This document shows positions 21,944 through 32,000 of a DNA stretch of 64,000 nucleotides, piece after piece. The translations under genes and the position numbers were made by a program. Numbering within the stretch: the stretch's first letter is position 1; every line of letters begins with the position of its first letter. Source of the DNA: an uncultured Prevotellaceae bacterium (GTDB taxonomy: Bacteria; Bacteroidota; Bacteroidia; Bacteroidales; Bacteroidaceae); the NCBI GenBank assembly GCA_947167515.1, contig CAMVIM010000001.1:1-64000 (forward strand), in the 5' to 3' direction. Below the pieces are notes generated by a model. That model was not told the DNA's origin. It did not search any database and was given only the letters and a program-made list of their open reading frames with translations.

Positions 21944-21971
21944 CAAAGATAGTGAAAAAAGAGAGTACAAA
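21944..21971 (-). promoter_or_regulatory. Probable promoter of the histidine kinase gene
   Basis: TATCTTTG on the minus strand at 21951-21944, about 29 nt before the ATG, with TTTG at 21971-21968. The spacing is 16 bp, shorter than usual. Confidence 0.4.
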
Positions 21972-22038
21972 AAGAAAAAAAGATGAAAAACTTTTGTGTT
22001 TCGGCTCAAATACTTCATCTTTTTCGGCCACGAAATGC

Positions 22039-22066
22039 TTGGTTGTTAGTTTTTTCCCTAATTTTG
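22039..22066 (+). promoter_or_regulatory. Promoter of the potassium channel gene, possibly leaderless
   Basis: TAATTTTG at 22059-22066 lies only 4 nt before the ATG at 22071, with TTG at 22039-22041 (17-bp gap). Since Bacteroidetes transcripts start about 5-8 nt after this box, the mRNA would begin at or next to the start codon. Confidence 0.5.
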
Positions 22067-22070
22067 CAGC

Positions 22071-22898
22071 ATGAAACGACTCATCGCGCTCCTGAAAGAC
22101 AAGCCACGGCTCTACAACATCGTGGCCAACTCCGACACCCCCGCCGGCAAGGCTTTCGACATAGCCATCATGGTGGCCATCGTCCTCAGCCTCGTCGTGG
22201 CCTTCGTCGAGACCAAGCCCCAGGTGGTGGGACACTTCAAACTGGCACTCACCATCCTCGAGTATGTCCTCACCTTCTTCTTCACCATCGAGTACATCCT
22301 CCGCCTCTACTGCGCCCCCAGCCGCCGCGAATACGCCCTGAGTTTCTTTGGCATCATCGACCTCCTGGCCACACTGCCGCTCTACCTCTCCTTCATCCCC
22401 TACATGGCCTCCGCCCGCTACTTCTTCATCCTGCGCGCCTTCAGGCTCATCCGCATCTTCCGCGTGCTCCGCCTCTTCACCTTCATCAACGAAGGCTACC
22501 TCCTCATGCAGAGCATAAGGCTCAGCCTCAAGAAAATCGCTGTCTATTTCCTCTTCGTCCTCATCCTCGTCACCATCCTCGGAACCCTCATGTTCATCGT
22601 CGAAGGCGGACAGCCTGGCACCCAGTTCACCGACATCGGCACCAGCATCTACTGGGCCATCGTCACCCTCACCACCGTAGGCTATGGCGACATCACCCCC
22701 GTCACCCTCCTCGGACGCTTCCTCTCCGGCATCGTCATGATACTCGGCTACACCATCATCGCCGTGCCCACAGGCATCGTCTCCGCCACCATGATAGACA
22801 CCACCCAGCGCAAGGGAAAGAAAGGACGGTGCCCACGATGCAACGAAAAGACCGACCTCAAAGCCAACTACTGCCAGCACTGTGGAGAAAGACTATAA
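22071..22898 (+). CDS. Voltage-gated potassium channel with zinc ribbon tail
   Basis: Ion channel of 275 residues with six membrane segments of the Kv type. S4 is clear, with regularly spaced arginines (LRAFRLIRIFRVLRLF, about 121-136). The selectivity filter TTVGYGD lies at about residues 201-207, before S6. It should conduct potassium across the inner membrane. The C-terminal 26 residues form a zinc ribbon with two CxxC pairs (CPRCN and YCQHC), an uncommon cytoplasmic tail for a channel. The gene has an exceptionally C-rich third-position bias. The stop codon merges with the left end of a palindromic repeat at 22898. Confidence 0.9.
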   Translation: MKRLIALLKDKPRLYNIVANSDTPAGKAFDIAIMVAIVLSLVVAFVETKPQVVGHFKLALTILEYVLTFFFTIEYILRLYCAPSRREYALSFFGIIDLLATLPLYLSFIPYMASARYFFILRAFRLIRIFRVLRLFTFINEGYLLMQSIRLSLKKIAVYFLFVLILVTILGTLMFIVEGGQPGTQFTDIGTSIYWAIVTLTTVGYGDITPVTLLGRFLSGIVMILGYTIIAVPTGIVSATMIDTTQRKGKKGRCPRCNEKTDLKANYCQHCGERL

Positions 22899-23601
22899 AG
22901 ACCCTCTCTGTCCTGCGGACATCTCCCCCATAATGGGGAGAGCCATCTGGCTTGTCCGCCCATTGAAAACATCCAGCACGGTCTCCCTCCCCGTTACGGA
23001 GGAGGACCGGGGAGAGGGTCTTCTCATTTTAGACAATCTCGATGCCATCACCGCAGAGGAATTGGAAGCAGCCATCGCCTCCCTTCCCCCATGGCGGCGC
23101 GAGAAAGCCCTCCGCTTCAAGCATCGGCAGGGACGTCTCGAATGCGCCTTCGCCTATCTGCTCCTCTGCCAGGCCCTCCGCGAAGTCTATGGCATCACCC
23201 AACAGCCCTCCTTCTCCCTCGGCCCCCACGACAAACCCTCCCTCCTCCTTGGCGAGATAAGCGAGAGCCCTCACTTCAACCTGAGCCACTGTCGGCAAGC
23301 CATCGCCTGCGTAGTTTCCGACCATCCCGTCGGAGTCGATGTCGAGAGCATCGGTCGCTACAGCGAGTCCTTAGCCCGCCATGTGCTCTGCGATGCCGAA
23401 CTCGAAGCCGTGCATCGCGACCCCGACCCCCAACTGGCCTTCACCCGCCTCTGGACACAGAAAGAAGCCCTCGTCAAACTCACCGGGCGCGGCATCGACG
23501 ACGACCTCCCAACCCTTCTCCTTAAATATAATAATGTGTCGTTCCACACCCAGGCATATCCCGCCAAAGGCTATGTAGTCACCGTGGCAATGTGGCGTTA
23601 A
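22882..23601 (+). CDS. 4'-phosphopantetheinyl transferase; N-terminus encoded by a repeat
   Basis: Transfers the phosphopantetheine arm of CoA to a serine of acyl or peptidyl carrier proteins. Family motifs: FNLSHCRQAIACVVS, VGVDVESIGRY (magnesium-binding D and E) and FTRLWTQKEALVKLTGRG. The recognisable domain starts near residue 48 (LLILDNLDAIT). Residues 1-47 are encoded by a palindromic element (22898-23022), whose translation (DPLCPADISPIMGRA...) has no likeness to the family. The frame is open from an ATG at 22882, inside the channel gene (17-nt overlap), and a second ATG lies at 22936. No ATG, GTG or TTG follows between the element and the domain, so the repeat seems to supply the start. 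Confidence 0.8.
   Translation: MEKDYKDPLCPADISPIMGRAIWLVRPLKTSSTVSLPVTEEDRGEGLLILDNLDAITAEELEAAIASLPPWRREKALRFKHRQGRLECAFAYLLLCQALREVYGITQQPSFSLGPHDKPSLLLGEISESPHFNLSHCRQAIACVVSDHPVGVDVESIGRYSESLARHVLCDAELEAVHRDPDPQLAFTRLWTQKEALVKLTGRGIDDDLPTLLLKYNNVSFHTQAYPAKGYVVTVAMWR
22898..23022. repeat. 125-bp composite palindromic element
   Basis: Outer inverted repeats aagaccctctc (22898-22908) and gagagggtctt (23012-23022). Inside are gcggaca/tgtccgc around ctcccccataatggggag (about 22915-22959) and a second C-rich/G-rich pair (ctccctccccg with cggaggagg). This is a compound hairpin typical of C-rich Bacteroidales intergenic repeats. Confidence 0.75.
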
Positions 23602-23631
23602 TCTTACACCGAACTCACGTTAAAAGAAAAA

Positions 23632-23694
23632 CGTACCCCTCGGCTACGGCATGCCGTAGCCGAGGGGTACGCCACTTCGTAGCCGAGGGGTACG
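23632..23694. terminator. 40-bp perfect palindrome plus a third arm (terminator or repeat)
   Basis: Bases 23632-23671 are a perfect 40-bp palindrome (cgtacccctcggctacggca and its complement). After 6 bp the right arm is repeated as a direct 17-bp copy, cgtagccgaggggtacg, at 23678-23694. Thus either of two right arms can pair with the left. It lies between the convergent transferase and fhs genes and could stop both, but it lacks a clear T-run. Confidence 0.6.
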
Positions 23695-23709
23695 GTGAAT
23701 CACAGCAAA

Positions 23710-25377
23710 TCAGGACAGCCCCTCGATAAGCCCATCCACAATGTCGATACGCTCCGCTTGTGGCGACTTCGACAGACCTGGCATGCGCATGATGTCGCCG
23801 GCGATGGCCACAATCATCTCGCTGCCGGAGTTGATGACGAGGTCGCGGATGTGGACGTTGAATCCGGTGGGGCAGCCATACAAATCCTTGTCGGCTGAGA
23901 ACGAATACTGTGTCTTGGCAATGCAGATGGGGTAGTGGGCGAGTCCAATCTTCTCAATGCGCACCAGCATCTTCTCTGCCGCCTTGCTGTAGGTGACGGT
24001 GGCTGCACCGTAAATCTTCTTGGCGACCTTCTCTATCTTCGTCTTGATGGGGTCAGTATCATCATAGGTAAAGGTGAGGGGAGCCGATGGGCGTTGCTCG
24101 ATGGTGTCAATCACCACCTGTGCCAGTTCCTTGGCACCGTCGCCGCCTTCGAGGAAAGCGTTGTTGACAGCAAAGCCCACACCGATGTTCTGGCAGTGCT
24201 TGCGCACCAGAGCCAATTCGTCGTCGGTGTCGGTGGCATAGCGGTTGAACGCCACCACCACGCTCTGACCGAAACTCTGCATGTTGCGGATGTGGCGGTC
24301 GAGGTTCTCGCAGCCCTTCACCAGCCCTTCCATGTCAGGCTCCTTGATGTGCTCCACAGGCACACCGCCGTGCATCTTCAGGCCTTGCGTGGTGGCGACA
24401 ATCACGGTGAGCTTGGGTTGCAGTCCGCTCTTGCGGCACTTGATGTTGAAGAACTTCTCGGCACCGAGGTCAGCACCGAAGCCAGCCTCTGTCACCACGT
24501 AGTCGCTGTAGGTCATGGCCATGCGTGTGGCTATGACGGTGTTGCAGCCGTGGGCTATGTTGGCAAAGGGACCGCCATGCACGAAGGCTGGGGTCTGCTC
24601 GGTGGTCTGCACGAGGTTGGGCTTGATGGCATCGAGGAGCAGCACGGTGATGGCACCGCCCACGCCCATGTCCTTCACGCGGAAGGGGGTGTCGTCCATC
24701 TTGACGCCCAGAATGATGTTGTCGATGCGGCGGCGCAGGTCGTCGAGGTCTTTGGACAGACAGAGAATGGCCATGATTTCGGAGGCTGGCGTGATGTCGA
24801 ACCCGGTCTCGGCAATCAGTCCGTCGGATTTGGCTCCCAAACCGGTCACCACGAAACGGAGATTGCGGTCGTTGATGTCGAGCACACGCTTCCACAGCAC
24901 TTCCTTCAGCGCAAAGCCCTCCTCGCGGTGCATGTAGATGTAGTTGTCGAGCAGGGCGGCAATCATGTTGTTGGCTGAGGTCACGGCGTGGAAGTCGCCT
25001 GTGAAGTGGAGGTTGATTTTCTCCATGGGCAGCACCTGGGCATAGCCACCGCCGGCAGCACCGCCTTTCACGCCAAAGCAGGGACCCAGCGACGGTTCGC
25101 GCAGGGCGCACACCGCCTTCTTGCCCAGTTTGTTCAGTCCGAGGGCAAGACCGATGCTCACGGTGGTCTTGCCGATGCCGGCCTTGGTGGGGGTGATGGC
25201 GGTGACGAGGATGAGGTTGCTCTTGGCCACCTTCTCTTCGTCAATCAGCTGATTCGGCACTTTGGCAATGTACTTGCCATAGAGTTCCAACTCTTCGACA
25301 GGCACGTTGATCTGACGTGCCACGTCCTCAATCGGTGCAAGTTTGCACTCGCGCGCAATCTCAATGTCTGTTTTCAT
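23710..25377 (-). CDS. fhs: Formate--tetrahydrofolate ligase
   Basis: ATP-dependent ligation of formate to tetrahydrofolate, giving 10-formyl-THF for one-carbon metabolism; cytosolic. The protein has 555 residues, the family length. Motifs: the ATP-binding loop [16 protein letters not shown] (about 62-77), the family signature [20 protein letters not shown] and [13 protein letters not shown]. With pflB in the same window producing formate, it provides one route for its use. The promoter overlaps the terminator of the upstream gene. Confidence 0.97.
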   Translation of the reverse strand: MKTDIEIARECKLAPIEDVARQINVPVEELELYGKYIAKVPNQLIDEEKVAKSNLILVTAITPTKAGIGKTTVSIGLALGLNKLGKKAVCALREPSLGPCFGVKGGAAGGGYAQVLPMEKINLHFTGDFHAVTSANNMIAALLDNYIYMHREEGFALKEVLWKRVLDINDRNLRFVVTGLGAKSDGLIAETGFDITPASEIMAILCLSKDLDDLRRRIDNIILGVKMDDTPFRVKDMGVGGAITVLLLDAIKPNLVQTTEQTPAFVHGGPFANIAHGCNTVIATRMAMTYSDYVVTEAGFGADLGAEKFFNIKCRKSGLQPKLTVIVATTQGLKMHGGVPVEHIKEPDMEGLVKGCENLDRHIRNMQSFGQSVVVAFNRYATDTDDELALVRKHCQNIGVGFAVNNAFLEGGDGAKELAQVVIDTIEQRPSAPLTFTYDDTDPIKTKIEKVAKKIYGAATVTYSKAAEKMLVRIEKIGLAHYPICIAKTQYSFSADKDLYGCPTGFNVHIRDLVINSGSEMIVAIAGDIMRMPGLSKSPQAERIDIVDGLIEGLS

Positions 25378-25407
25378 AAAATGTTAGATTTCTTTCTATT
25401 TGATGTG

Positions 25408-25415
25408 CAAAGATA
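25408..25415 (-). promoter_or_regulatory. -7 box for fhs
   Basis: TATCTTTG on the minus strand, 30 nt upstream of the fhs start and 2 nt from the terminator of the preceding gene. Confidence 0.5.
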
Positions 25416-25416
25416 C

Positions 25417-25454
25417 AAAAAAGGCACAAAGCCCGAAAGCTTTGTGCCTTTTTT
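25417..25454 (-). terminator. Terminator after the 1118-residue protein gene
   Basis: Perfect 16-bp stem (25417-25432, 25439-25454) with loop ccgaaa; on the minus strand six T end the stem. Confidence 0.9.
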
Positions 25455-25472
25455 TTGAGAGAGAAGTTTGTT

Positions 25473-28400
25473 TTACTTCTGCAGATACTTCTTGCCATTC
25501 TTGATGACGATGCCCTTGAAGGACTTGTCAACCTGCTGGCCGGCAATGTTGAAGATAGCGTTGGAAGTCTTAGCGGCAGGAGCCTCAACGTTAGCGATGC
25601 CAGTAGTTGGATTCCAACCTGCATTGTCACCTTCTGTTGTAAGCGTGAGCTTGAAGTTGTCGGCAGAGAACCAAGTGCCCTGGAACTTCTCTTCCTCGGT
25701 CTTGTTGAGGAATGCGTAGTCGCAAGAGATACCGATAACGAGGGTGTGGTCAGTCACTACGATGCCCTCAATGCTGTTGTTGAACCAACCGCGACCGATA
25801 CCACCATTGGCAGCGAAAATCTTCCAATCCAATTCGTCAACACCTTCGGGTGCAACCTCTGGAGAACCTTGGAGTACGTCAGCTACTTGGCTGAAGATGG
25901 TGGATGCTTCGGTTGCTTCAGTTACACCAGCTAGTGCCATGAGTTTGTCGGCAACTGTGCACCATACTTCACCATAAGTGTCAGTGGCGTTCTTGGCCTC
26001 AGTGATTCTGCCTATTACTTCACCAGTCTCAGGGTCTTTTTCGGTCTCGTAGAAGTACTTGTAGTCTGTTGGCTTCACCACAGCCTCTGACAGGAGGTTG
26101 TTGGCAGTAGCATCGAGAGTCTCAACCTCTTCCTCATTCTTCACAGGAGCCTTGTCGGATGCGAAGAGGTAAGCACCTGCACCAGAAGTACGCATGATGT
26201 TAGAGAGTGTGTAAGTACCGTTAGGAACGTTCAGCACCTGATAAGCGGTGTAGCGAAGTTTTGCTGCTGTACCATTCCATGCGTCCAGATAGTGAGTTGC
26301 TGCACCGTCCACAGCCTGACCAGTGCTTGTGTATTGGCCATTCTGAGAGTCAATCAAGTTGGTGGTCCAACCAGCAGGCTTATCCTTGGTTCCAGTGTTG
26401 TCGCAAGTGGTGTTCTGGATGTAGGCCGTCAGGTCGGCACCGTCCTTCACCTCGATTTCGTAGAGGTCGGAAGCAGCGACAGCGTCGTTGAGCACCTTCA
26501 CCTGCTCGTCAATCACCTTGGTGTCGGCAGTGTAGGTGGCCAGTTTGTTCTTCACGTAAGTGATGGCATCGGCGATGAGAGCCTTGCCGTCTTCTGAAGT
26601 CAGTTCGCTCTGCTTTGTCTCAGCCTTCTGCAGGGCAGGGATGAGGTTGTCGCGATAAGCGCGGAGGACAGTGGTGATGGCACCAGTCTCGGTGTAGGTG
26701 GCAGCGGCAGAACCGAGGTAGTCGGTCATGTACTGCACGGGAACCTGTGCGAGAGCCTTAGCGTCGGCAGAGTAACCGCCTTCTTCGTCGCTGGCGATGT
26801 TGTCCTGCAGAGTCTTGTAGGAACCAGTCATGATGCCATTGTATTCAGCCTCAGAAGCTTCGGCGATGGCGATGGCACGGTTCACCTTGTCAAGGTCGTT
26901 CTCAGCCTTGGCGTCAGCGATGGAGTCGGTCAAGTCGGCCTTGTCCTTTGCGAAGTGGAGAGCATCAACGAGTGCCTTAGCATCTTCGTACTTCTTGGCG
27001 GTAGCCTCGGCAATCTCTTCGGCAGTCGCTTCGCCCAGATAGTTGAGCTTGAAGTTGGTTACACAGAACCAACCACGACGATGGTCATCATAAGTGAATC
27101 CATTATCTGCGGGAGTGTCAGCGGCACCATGACCTAGTGCACCGATGGTGAGTTTACCATCTGTAACAATAACAGGCACGGATGTCAGTGTCTGCCATGT
27201 TGTTGTGAATGGAGCTGCAGTCTGATCCTTATCCCATGTTGGTGTTTCAGAATATACCTCCGATTGGCCTGACTGAATAGTGCTGTTTGCAAAGACGTGC
27301 TGGTCGGTGATACAACCTACCTGTGTGGTGAGGTCTGCTGTTATTGTATAATAGCCGTTGGGCAGTCCTGTGAGGTCTTGGTTGATAGAAAGATATTCTG
27401 TGGATGATGTGAAGTTGTTTCGCCAAGAGTTCCATACAGTTGGAATCGTATTTGTATCGTTGTCAAGCAAATTGTTCGTTTTGATAGACTGATCGCCACC
27501 TGCAGGTCCAATGTACCATTTGCCTTGTGCTGTAAATGTTGGGTTGTCAATCAAGAACGTGTAGTCAGCAGGATTATCCTTTGTGGCCTCCTGTGACATG
27601 TAGTAGTTGTTAATGGCAGTCTGGATGTCTTCTTGCAACTGGGTAAAGTCATCAGAACCTGCTTCATCTGCTTTTGTCTTGATAGCTTCGATGTCTGTAC
27701 TCAATTGGTCGATGCCTGGGTAAGGATTATCTTTGGCTGACTCGTCAGTATAGAATGTCTCTGCGTCATCAATGGCAGTCACAAACTCTTCAAGAGTGGT
27801 TTTTAATGCTTCCAACTTCTGGCGATAGGCATCAACTTCGTTGAATGTTGATTCCATCTTATCCAAATCATCTTCTTCTGCAGCATCATTGGCTTTCTGT
27901 GCCATATCTTCAATTTCAGTTATAAGGCCATTGTAATTTGAGAATGGCTCTTCTCCCAAAAACTCCTGCAAGGCAATACCTAGGTCATAGAGGTCGGCCT
28001 GAAGAATTTCTGCTCGGTCTGCCTCACCAATCTTGTAGAGCTTGATACCGTCGATGAACAAATACGGATTGCTTCCTGAACCACCATCGGATTGGAAACC
28101 AAACTGAATCGAGAATTCAGATGTAGGGGTGAATTCGATGGAGTGCTTAGTCCACTCTTGTGCGTTGAATCCATCTGTGTCTTCAAATACATCTTTGCGG
28201 CAAATCACCTTACAGAGGTTCTTTACCTTGGTATTGTTCTTACTGCCTTCATAGTTGAAGTTGTAAATCCAATAGTCAAGGCGATATTGTGCACAAGGCA
28301 AGCTCACTGTCTGCTTGTAGGAACATGCGCCTCCCCAGCCAGCACGAAGATAAACAGCACCAACGTTGTCTTCGCCACTGTCTTCATCAGGCTTTGCTGG

Positions 28401-28829
28401 TACAGCAAGATAAGTGTCACCATTGTCAGCGATAGGAACAGCTTTTTCTTCCAAAGCATAAGGAACAGAACCAAAGTATACCCATTCGCATTGAGGGAAA
28501 GTTTGGTTAGTTTCGATTTCCCAACCTTTGATGCGACCGATAAAACCGTTTACGGCTTTTTCTTTCAGACCGTCAGCGCGAGTCTCCGTACTTGTGGCTT
28601 TAGTGTGACCATACACTGTCTCATCCTCTGCAATCCATGCTTCAGTACGGTTGGTGAGTGATTGTTTGTTAACAGCTTCCTTCCATGTACCATCGGCTTG
28701 GAAAGTCAAATCTTCGTCAAACCCAGGGTTAGAGATGTAATTGGTTACATCTTCTTCTTCCTGAGCGAAAACATTGCTTGTCCATCCCAGCGCGAGGGCT
28801 GTTAGGGCTAAAGTAAAAATTTTCTTCAT
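25473..28829 (-). CDS. Large modular secreted protein with three lectin-like modules
   Basis: Exported protein of 1118 residues (signal peptide about 1-22, ...WTSNVFA). Three beta-sandwich-like modules are each introduced by a phrase of the ISNPGF/IDNPTF/IQNTTC kind and carry LPNGYYTI or VPNGTYTL turns: about 31-270, 425-600 and 800-1060. Each ends in a FxLxxLG-type strand (NFKLNYLG, NFKLTLTTEG). They look like galactose-binding or carbohydrate-binding modules. Helical linkers, rich in A, D and E, separate them (about 275-420 and 600-790). The C-terminus (IFNIAGQQVDKSFKGIVI...NGKKYLQK) looks like a type IX secretion sorting domain. No catalytic domain is visible. The function is unknown; cell-surface attachment or glycan binding is a guess. 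It ends at a strong terminator. Confidence 0.8.
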   Translation of the reverse strand: MKKIFTLALTALALGWTSNVFAQEEEDVTNYISNPGFDEDLTFQADGTWKEAVNKQSLTNRTEAWIAEDETVYGHTKATSTETRADGLKEKAVNGFIGRIKGWEIETNQTFPQCEWVYFGSVPYALEEKAVPIADNGDTYLAVPAKPDEDSGEDNVGAVYLRAGWGGACSYKQTVSLPCAQYRLDYWIYNFNYEGSKNNTKVKNLCKVICRKDVFEDTDGFNAQEWTKHSIEFTPTSEFSIQFGFQSDGGSGSNPYLFIDGIKLYKIGEADRAEILQADLYDLGIALQEFLGEEPFSNYNGLITEIEDMAQKANDAAEEDDLDKMESTFNEVDAYRQKLEALKTTLEEFVTAIDDAETFYTDESAKDNPYPGIDQLSTDIEAIKTKADEAGSDDFTQLQEDIQTAINNYYMSQEATKDNPADYTFLIDNPTFTAQGKWYIGPAGGDQSIKTNNLLDNDTNTIPTVWNSWRNNFTSSTEYLSINQDLTGLPNGYYTITADLTTQVGCITDQHVFANSTIQSGQSEVYSETPTWDKDQTAAPFTTTWQTLTSVPVIVTDGKLTIGALGHGAADTPADNGFTYDDHRRGWFCVTNFKLNYLGEATAEEIAEATAKKYEDAKALVDALHFAKDKADLTDSIADAKAENDLDKVNRAIAIAEASEAEYNGIMTGSYKTLQDNIASDEEGGYSADAKALAQVPVQYMTDYLGSAAATYTETGAITTVLRAYRDNLIPALQKAETKQSELTSEDGKALIADAITYVKNKLATYTADTKVIDEQVKVLNDAVAASDLYEIEVKDGADLTAYIQNTTCDNTGTKDKPAGWTTNLIDSQNGQYTSTGQAVDGAATHYLDAWNGTAAKLRYTAYQVLNVPNGTYTLSNIMRTSGAGAYLFASDKAPVKNEEEVETLDATANNLLSEAVVKPTDYKYFYETEKDPETGEVIGRITEAKNATDTYGEVWCTVADKLMALAGVTEATEASTIFSQVADVLQGSPEVAPEGVDELDWKIFAANGGIGRGWFNNSIEGIVVTDHTLVIGISCDYAFLNKTEEEKFQGTWFSADNFKLTLTTEGDNAGWNPTTGIANVEAPAAKTSNAIFNIAGQQVDKSFKGIVIKNGKKYLQK

Positions 28830-28983
28830 AAGTTAGATCAGTTAAAATGTTAATAAATAATTGTTAGTAAACTCGATATTCTTTCCTTAAGATGTCAAAG
28901 CGTGTTTGGGTCTTTGTTCAAGCCTATAAGAATAGTGGGGCATGTTCTTGTGTCCAGCACTCTTCTTTTCGTTGCAAAGGAAC

Positions 28984-29024
28984 AAAAAAAGGGCGAAACC
29001 TTCAAGAAGTTTCGCCCTTTTTTT
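28984..29024 (-). terminator. Terminator after the rhamnogalacturonan lyase gene
   Basis: gggcgaaac (28991-28999) pairs with gtttcgccc (29009-29017), extended by A and T runs; seven T follow on the minus strand, about 23 nt after the stop codon. Confidence 0.85.
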
Positions 29025-29046
29025 TATTAAAGAGGTGTTTTTTAAG

Positions 29047-32000
29047 TTAAAAAACGTTATTTGTCTGTTTTACGAGGACTTTTTTGCCATTTTTCACGTA
29101 AATGCCTGGTGTGGTTGGCTTGCCAGAAAGCATGCGGCCGTTGAGGTCGTACCAGATGGCATCGTCATCGTCTGCTGATGAATTGATGTCGTCGATGCCT
29201 GTGGCAATCTCAATGTCAACCAATGCCTGAGCGAGAGCGTTGATGACGATTTCCTCGGCTTCTTCAAGTTCGCTCTGGGTGGGATTGGACTTCTGGGCTG
29301 TGGCCTTTGCGGGTTGAATGGCATCGTTCAGCTTGGCTGCAGCATTGGGGTAGTCGCCTTTGATGGTCTCGCCATATTCTTCGGCGGCAGCAATGAGTTT
29401 TTTGAGGTTCTCGACAAAGAGGCTCTTGCTATAACGGATGAGGAGCACACCTTCGCCAATGCGGCTGGTGTCCCAGTAGTTCCATGAGTTGAGTGCAGGC
29501 AGGGCAAAGTTGAGCTTGCTGAGGTCTGTGGGCAGGCTGGGAGTCGTCACGCTGGTCCACAGAGTGAACTCGTCGGGCGTGTTCTCGTCGGTGGTCAGAT
29601 TGGCATGGTAGGTTTCCTCGATGAACGGAGCGATGGTGGCTCCTGCGTTGAACGTCAACTTGGCGATGTTGGTGATGGAGGCGTTCTGCAGTGTGACTTC
29701 ACCTTTGCTATTGATGGTCTTGCGCAGACCCAGTACCAGTTTGGAACTGGAGCCGAAGGTGACGTTCTTACCGCCGAAGTTGATGATGCTGGCTGTGGTT
29801 GATGCCGTAGCAGTAGAGCCAGGTTGCAGTTCACCGTTGATAGTGTAGCTGCTGTTGGTGAGTGAACCGCCCGCCTTGGTGACACCAGAGAGTCTTGCAC
29901 CTACTGCTACGGTGAGGGCACCCTTGCCGAGAGCAGAGGTCGATTGGAACGCCAGTTCACCTTCAGTCACCTTGGTAGTGCCGGTGTTGTCCCACACGCC
30001 ACTGACAGTCATCTTGCAGTCACCAATCTTTTCGAAGTTGCTTTTGTTGGTGCCGCCGTCATCGTGGATGATACCTCCGAAAGTGAAGTCGCCCTTCTCC
30101 CAGCTGTTGCCAACTTTCCAAGTGTTGGTGCCGTTGACACCTTCTGACCCTGAGAAGTTAGCTACGGGGTGGGCAAGGCTTCCCTTGCCTGTCAGTTTGC
30201 CGATGGTGAAGGTCTGTCCGGAGCTGGCCTTGTTTTTGGTGTAAGGGCCTACATTTGTCACAGTACAGCCGTCGGCAATGTCGAGCGTACCCTTTGGAAT
30301 GCCAAGGGCATTTCTGAGTGGCAACCAGATGCCTGTGGTTGTATGCTTGATGGTGCCTTCGAATGCGCTCCAGTCACCTTCAATGCAGACACGGCTTACG
30401 GTGTTGGTGGGCACGATGGTAAGGGTGCCGGAACCAGTCACCTTGTTATTGTAGGCTTGATAATAGGCTGCACCCAAGATGAATTTACCGTATTTGTTGG
30501 CAGGCACTTCGAGAGGAACGGTGAGTGCGCTGGTGGATGCGTCCTCAAGTTCTCCTGGCTGTGAACTGCTGCCTTGGAACTCAACTGCCTTTGCCGGAAC
30601 TCCACTGTTGTTGACCACTCGGCCTGCTACGATGGACAGTTTGTTGAGCGCCGTGTTGCTGGCGTAAGTTTTGAGCCATCCTGTTCCTTTCTTCGTGAGG
30701 AGGGTGCCGGAGAATGCCTTGTTCTGGATAAAGTCCATGTTCGCATTGGCGAGAATGACACCGCCTTGCTCTCCCACCATCTTGATGGGGGAACCATTGG
30801 TGACACCTGCCGTGGTCTGGATGATTGCACCGTTTTCCATGGTGAACTTGTTGGCAGCGGTGGTTACAGCACCCAGGTTTCCTGTAGCTCTGTTTTCGTT
30901 GGACAGTGAGGATACCAACACGGTGCCTCCCTTCAGGTAGTTGCCTCCCTTGTAGGAGTTGTCGTTCTTGATGGTGAGTTTACCAGTTCCTTCCTTGACG
31001 AGCGCACCGGCAACGATGGCACCTGTGCCTTGGAAGGTGTAGCTCTTGGTGCCACTGACCTTGACGGAGTCGGGACTGAGTTCGTCAACGAGAGTGACGG
31101 AGGTTCTGATGCCGTCGTTGTTGAAGTTGATGATGTCGCCCTTCACGAAGATGTTGGGAGTCTGCTCTGCATCGTCTAGCAAGAAGAAGTTTTCCGTCTT
31201 GGCAAAGTCCCAGTTGGCATTGGTTGAACCCGTCCAAACGATTTCCGATGCACCGCGCATGGAGCCTACAGAGAGGATGAGGTTGTTTTGTTCATCAATG
31301 GAAAGACCATACTTGAGGTCGGTGATGCCTTCCACCTTGATGTCTGCCAAAGAGCCTTCGATCTCCGTCACGTTGCCAATGATGTATTTGCCCTCAGCCA
31401 GTGTGGTGGCTCCGTCGGCAAAGTGTTCCACCACTTCGATGACAGGACGGAGGTATTTTGGACCGTACTGTTCCCAGGCGGTGCCTGTCTTTTTCTCTAT
31501 CTTGAGGGTCTTGGTGTTGATTCGGTCAGCCTGCAGGTTTTCGCTGTAGAGGTCGAGAATCAAGCGTGAGCCGAAGCCCATCGTGTAGGTTTCATCCACG
31601 GTGATGCTGCTGGCCTTGTCTGCTCCTCCAGGACGGATGATGGAGGCATAGTCTGCCTTGATGCTCTTGAACTCACCACCGTCGGAGTTGAGTTCGGCGA
31701 AGCGGTTGAGCCAGAGAGGTGACTGCTTCAAGGTTCCGTCGAAGTTGAGGGTACCTGCCCAGATGTGGGTTTCACCCGTGTTGGTGAAGTCAGCCTTGGG
31801 CAGTGTGAGGATGCCGTCACCCTGCTTCACGAGGCGCGTGTCCCCAGAGAGTGCACCACCGCTTACTTCACAGGTGAAATATGTGTAGGTTGGTGCGGGA
31901 GTGGTAGAGATGTTGCTGCCAGCGTTACCTTGAACCCAAGAGGGTACGTTGAAGGTCATGATGCTGGGTGAAGCATTGTTCTCGATGGTCACTTTGGTGT

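Noticed and set aside
21983-22933. 316-residue open frame on the plus strand overlapping the channel gene
   Set aside because: Out of frame with the channel; mostly H, P and R, caused by the C-rich codons of the real gene.
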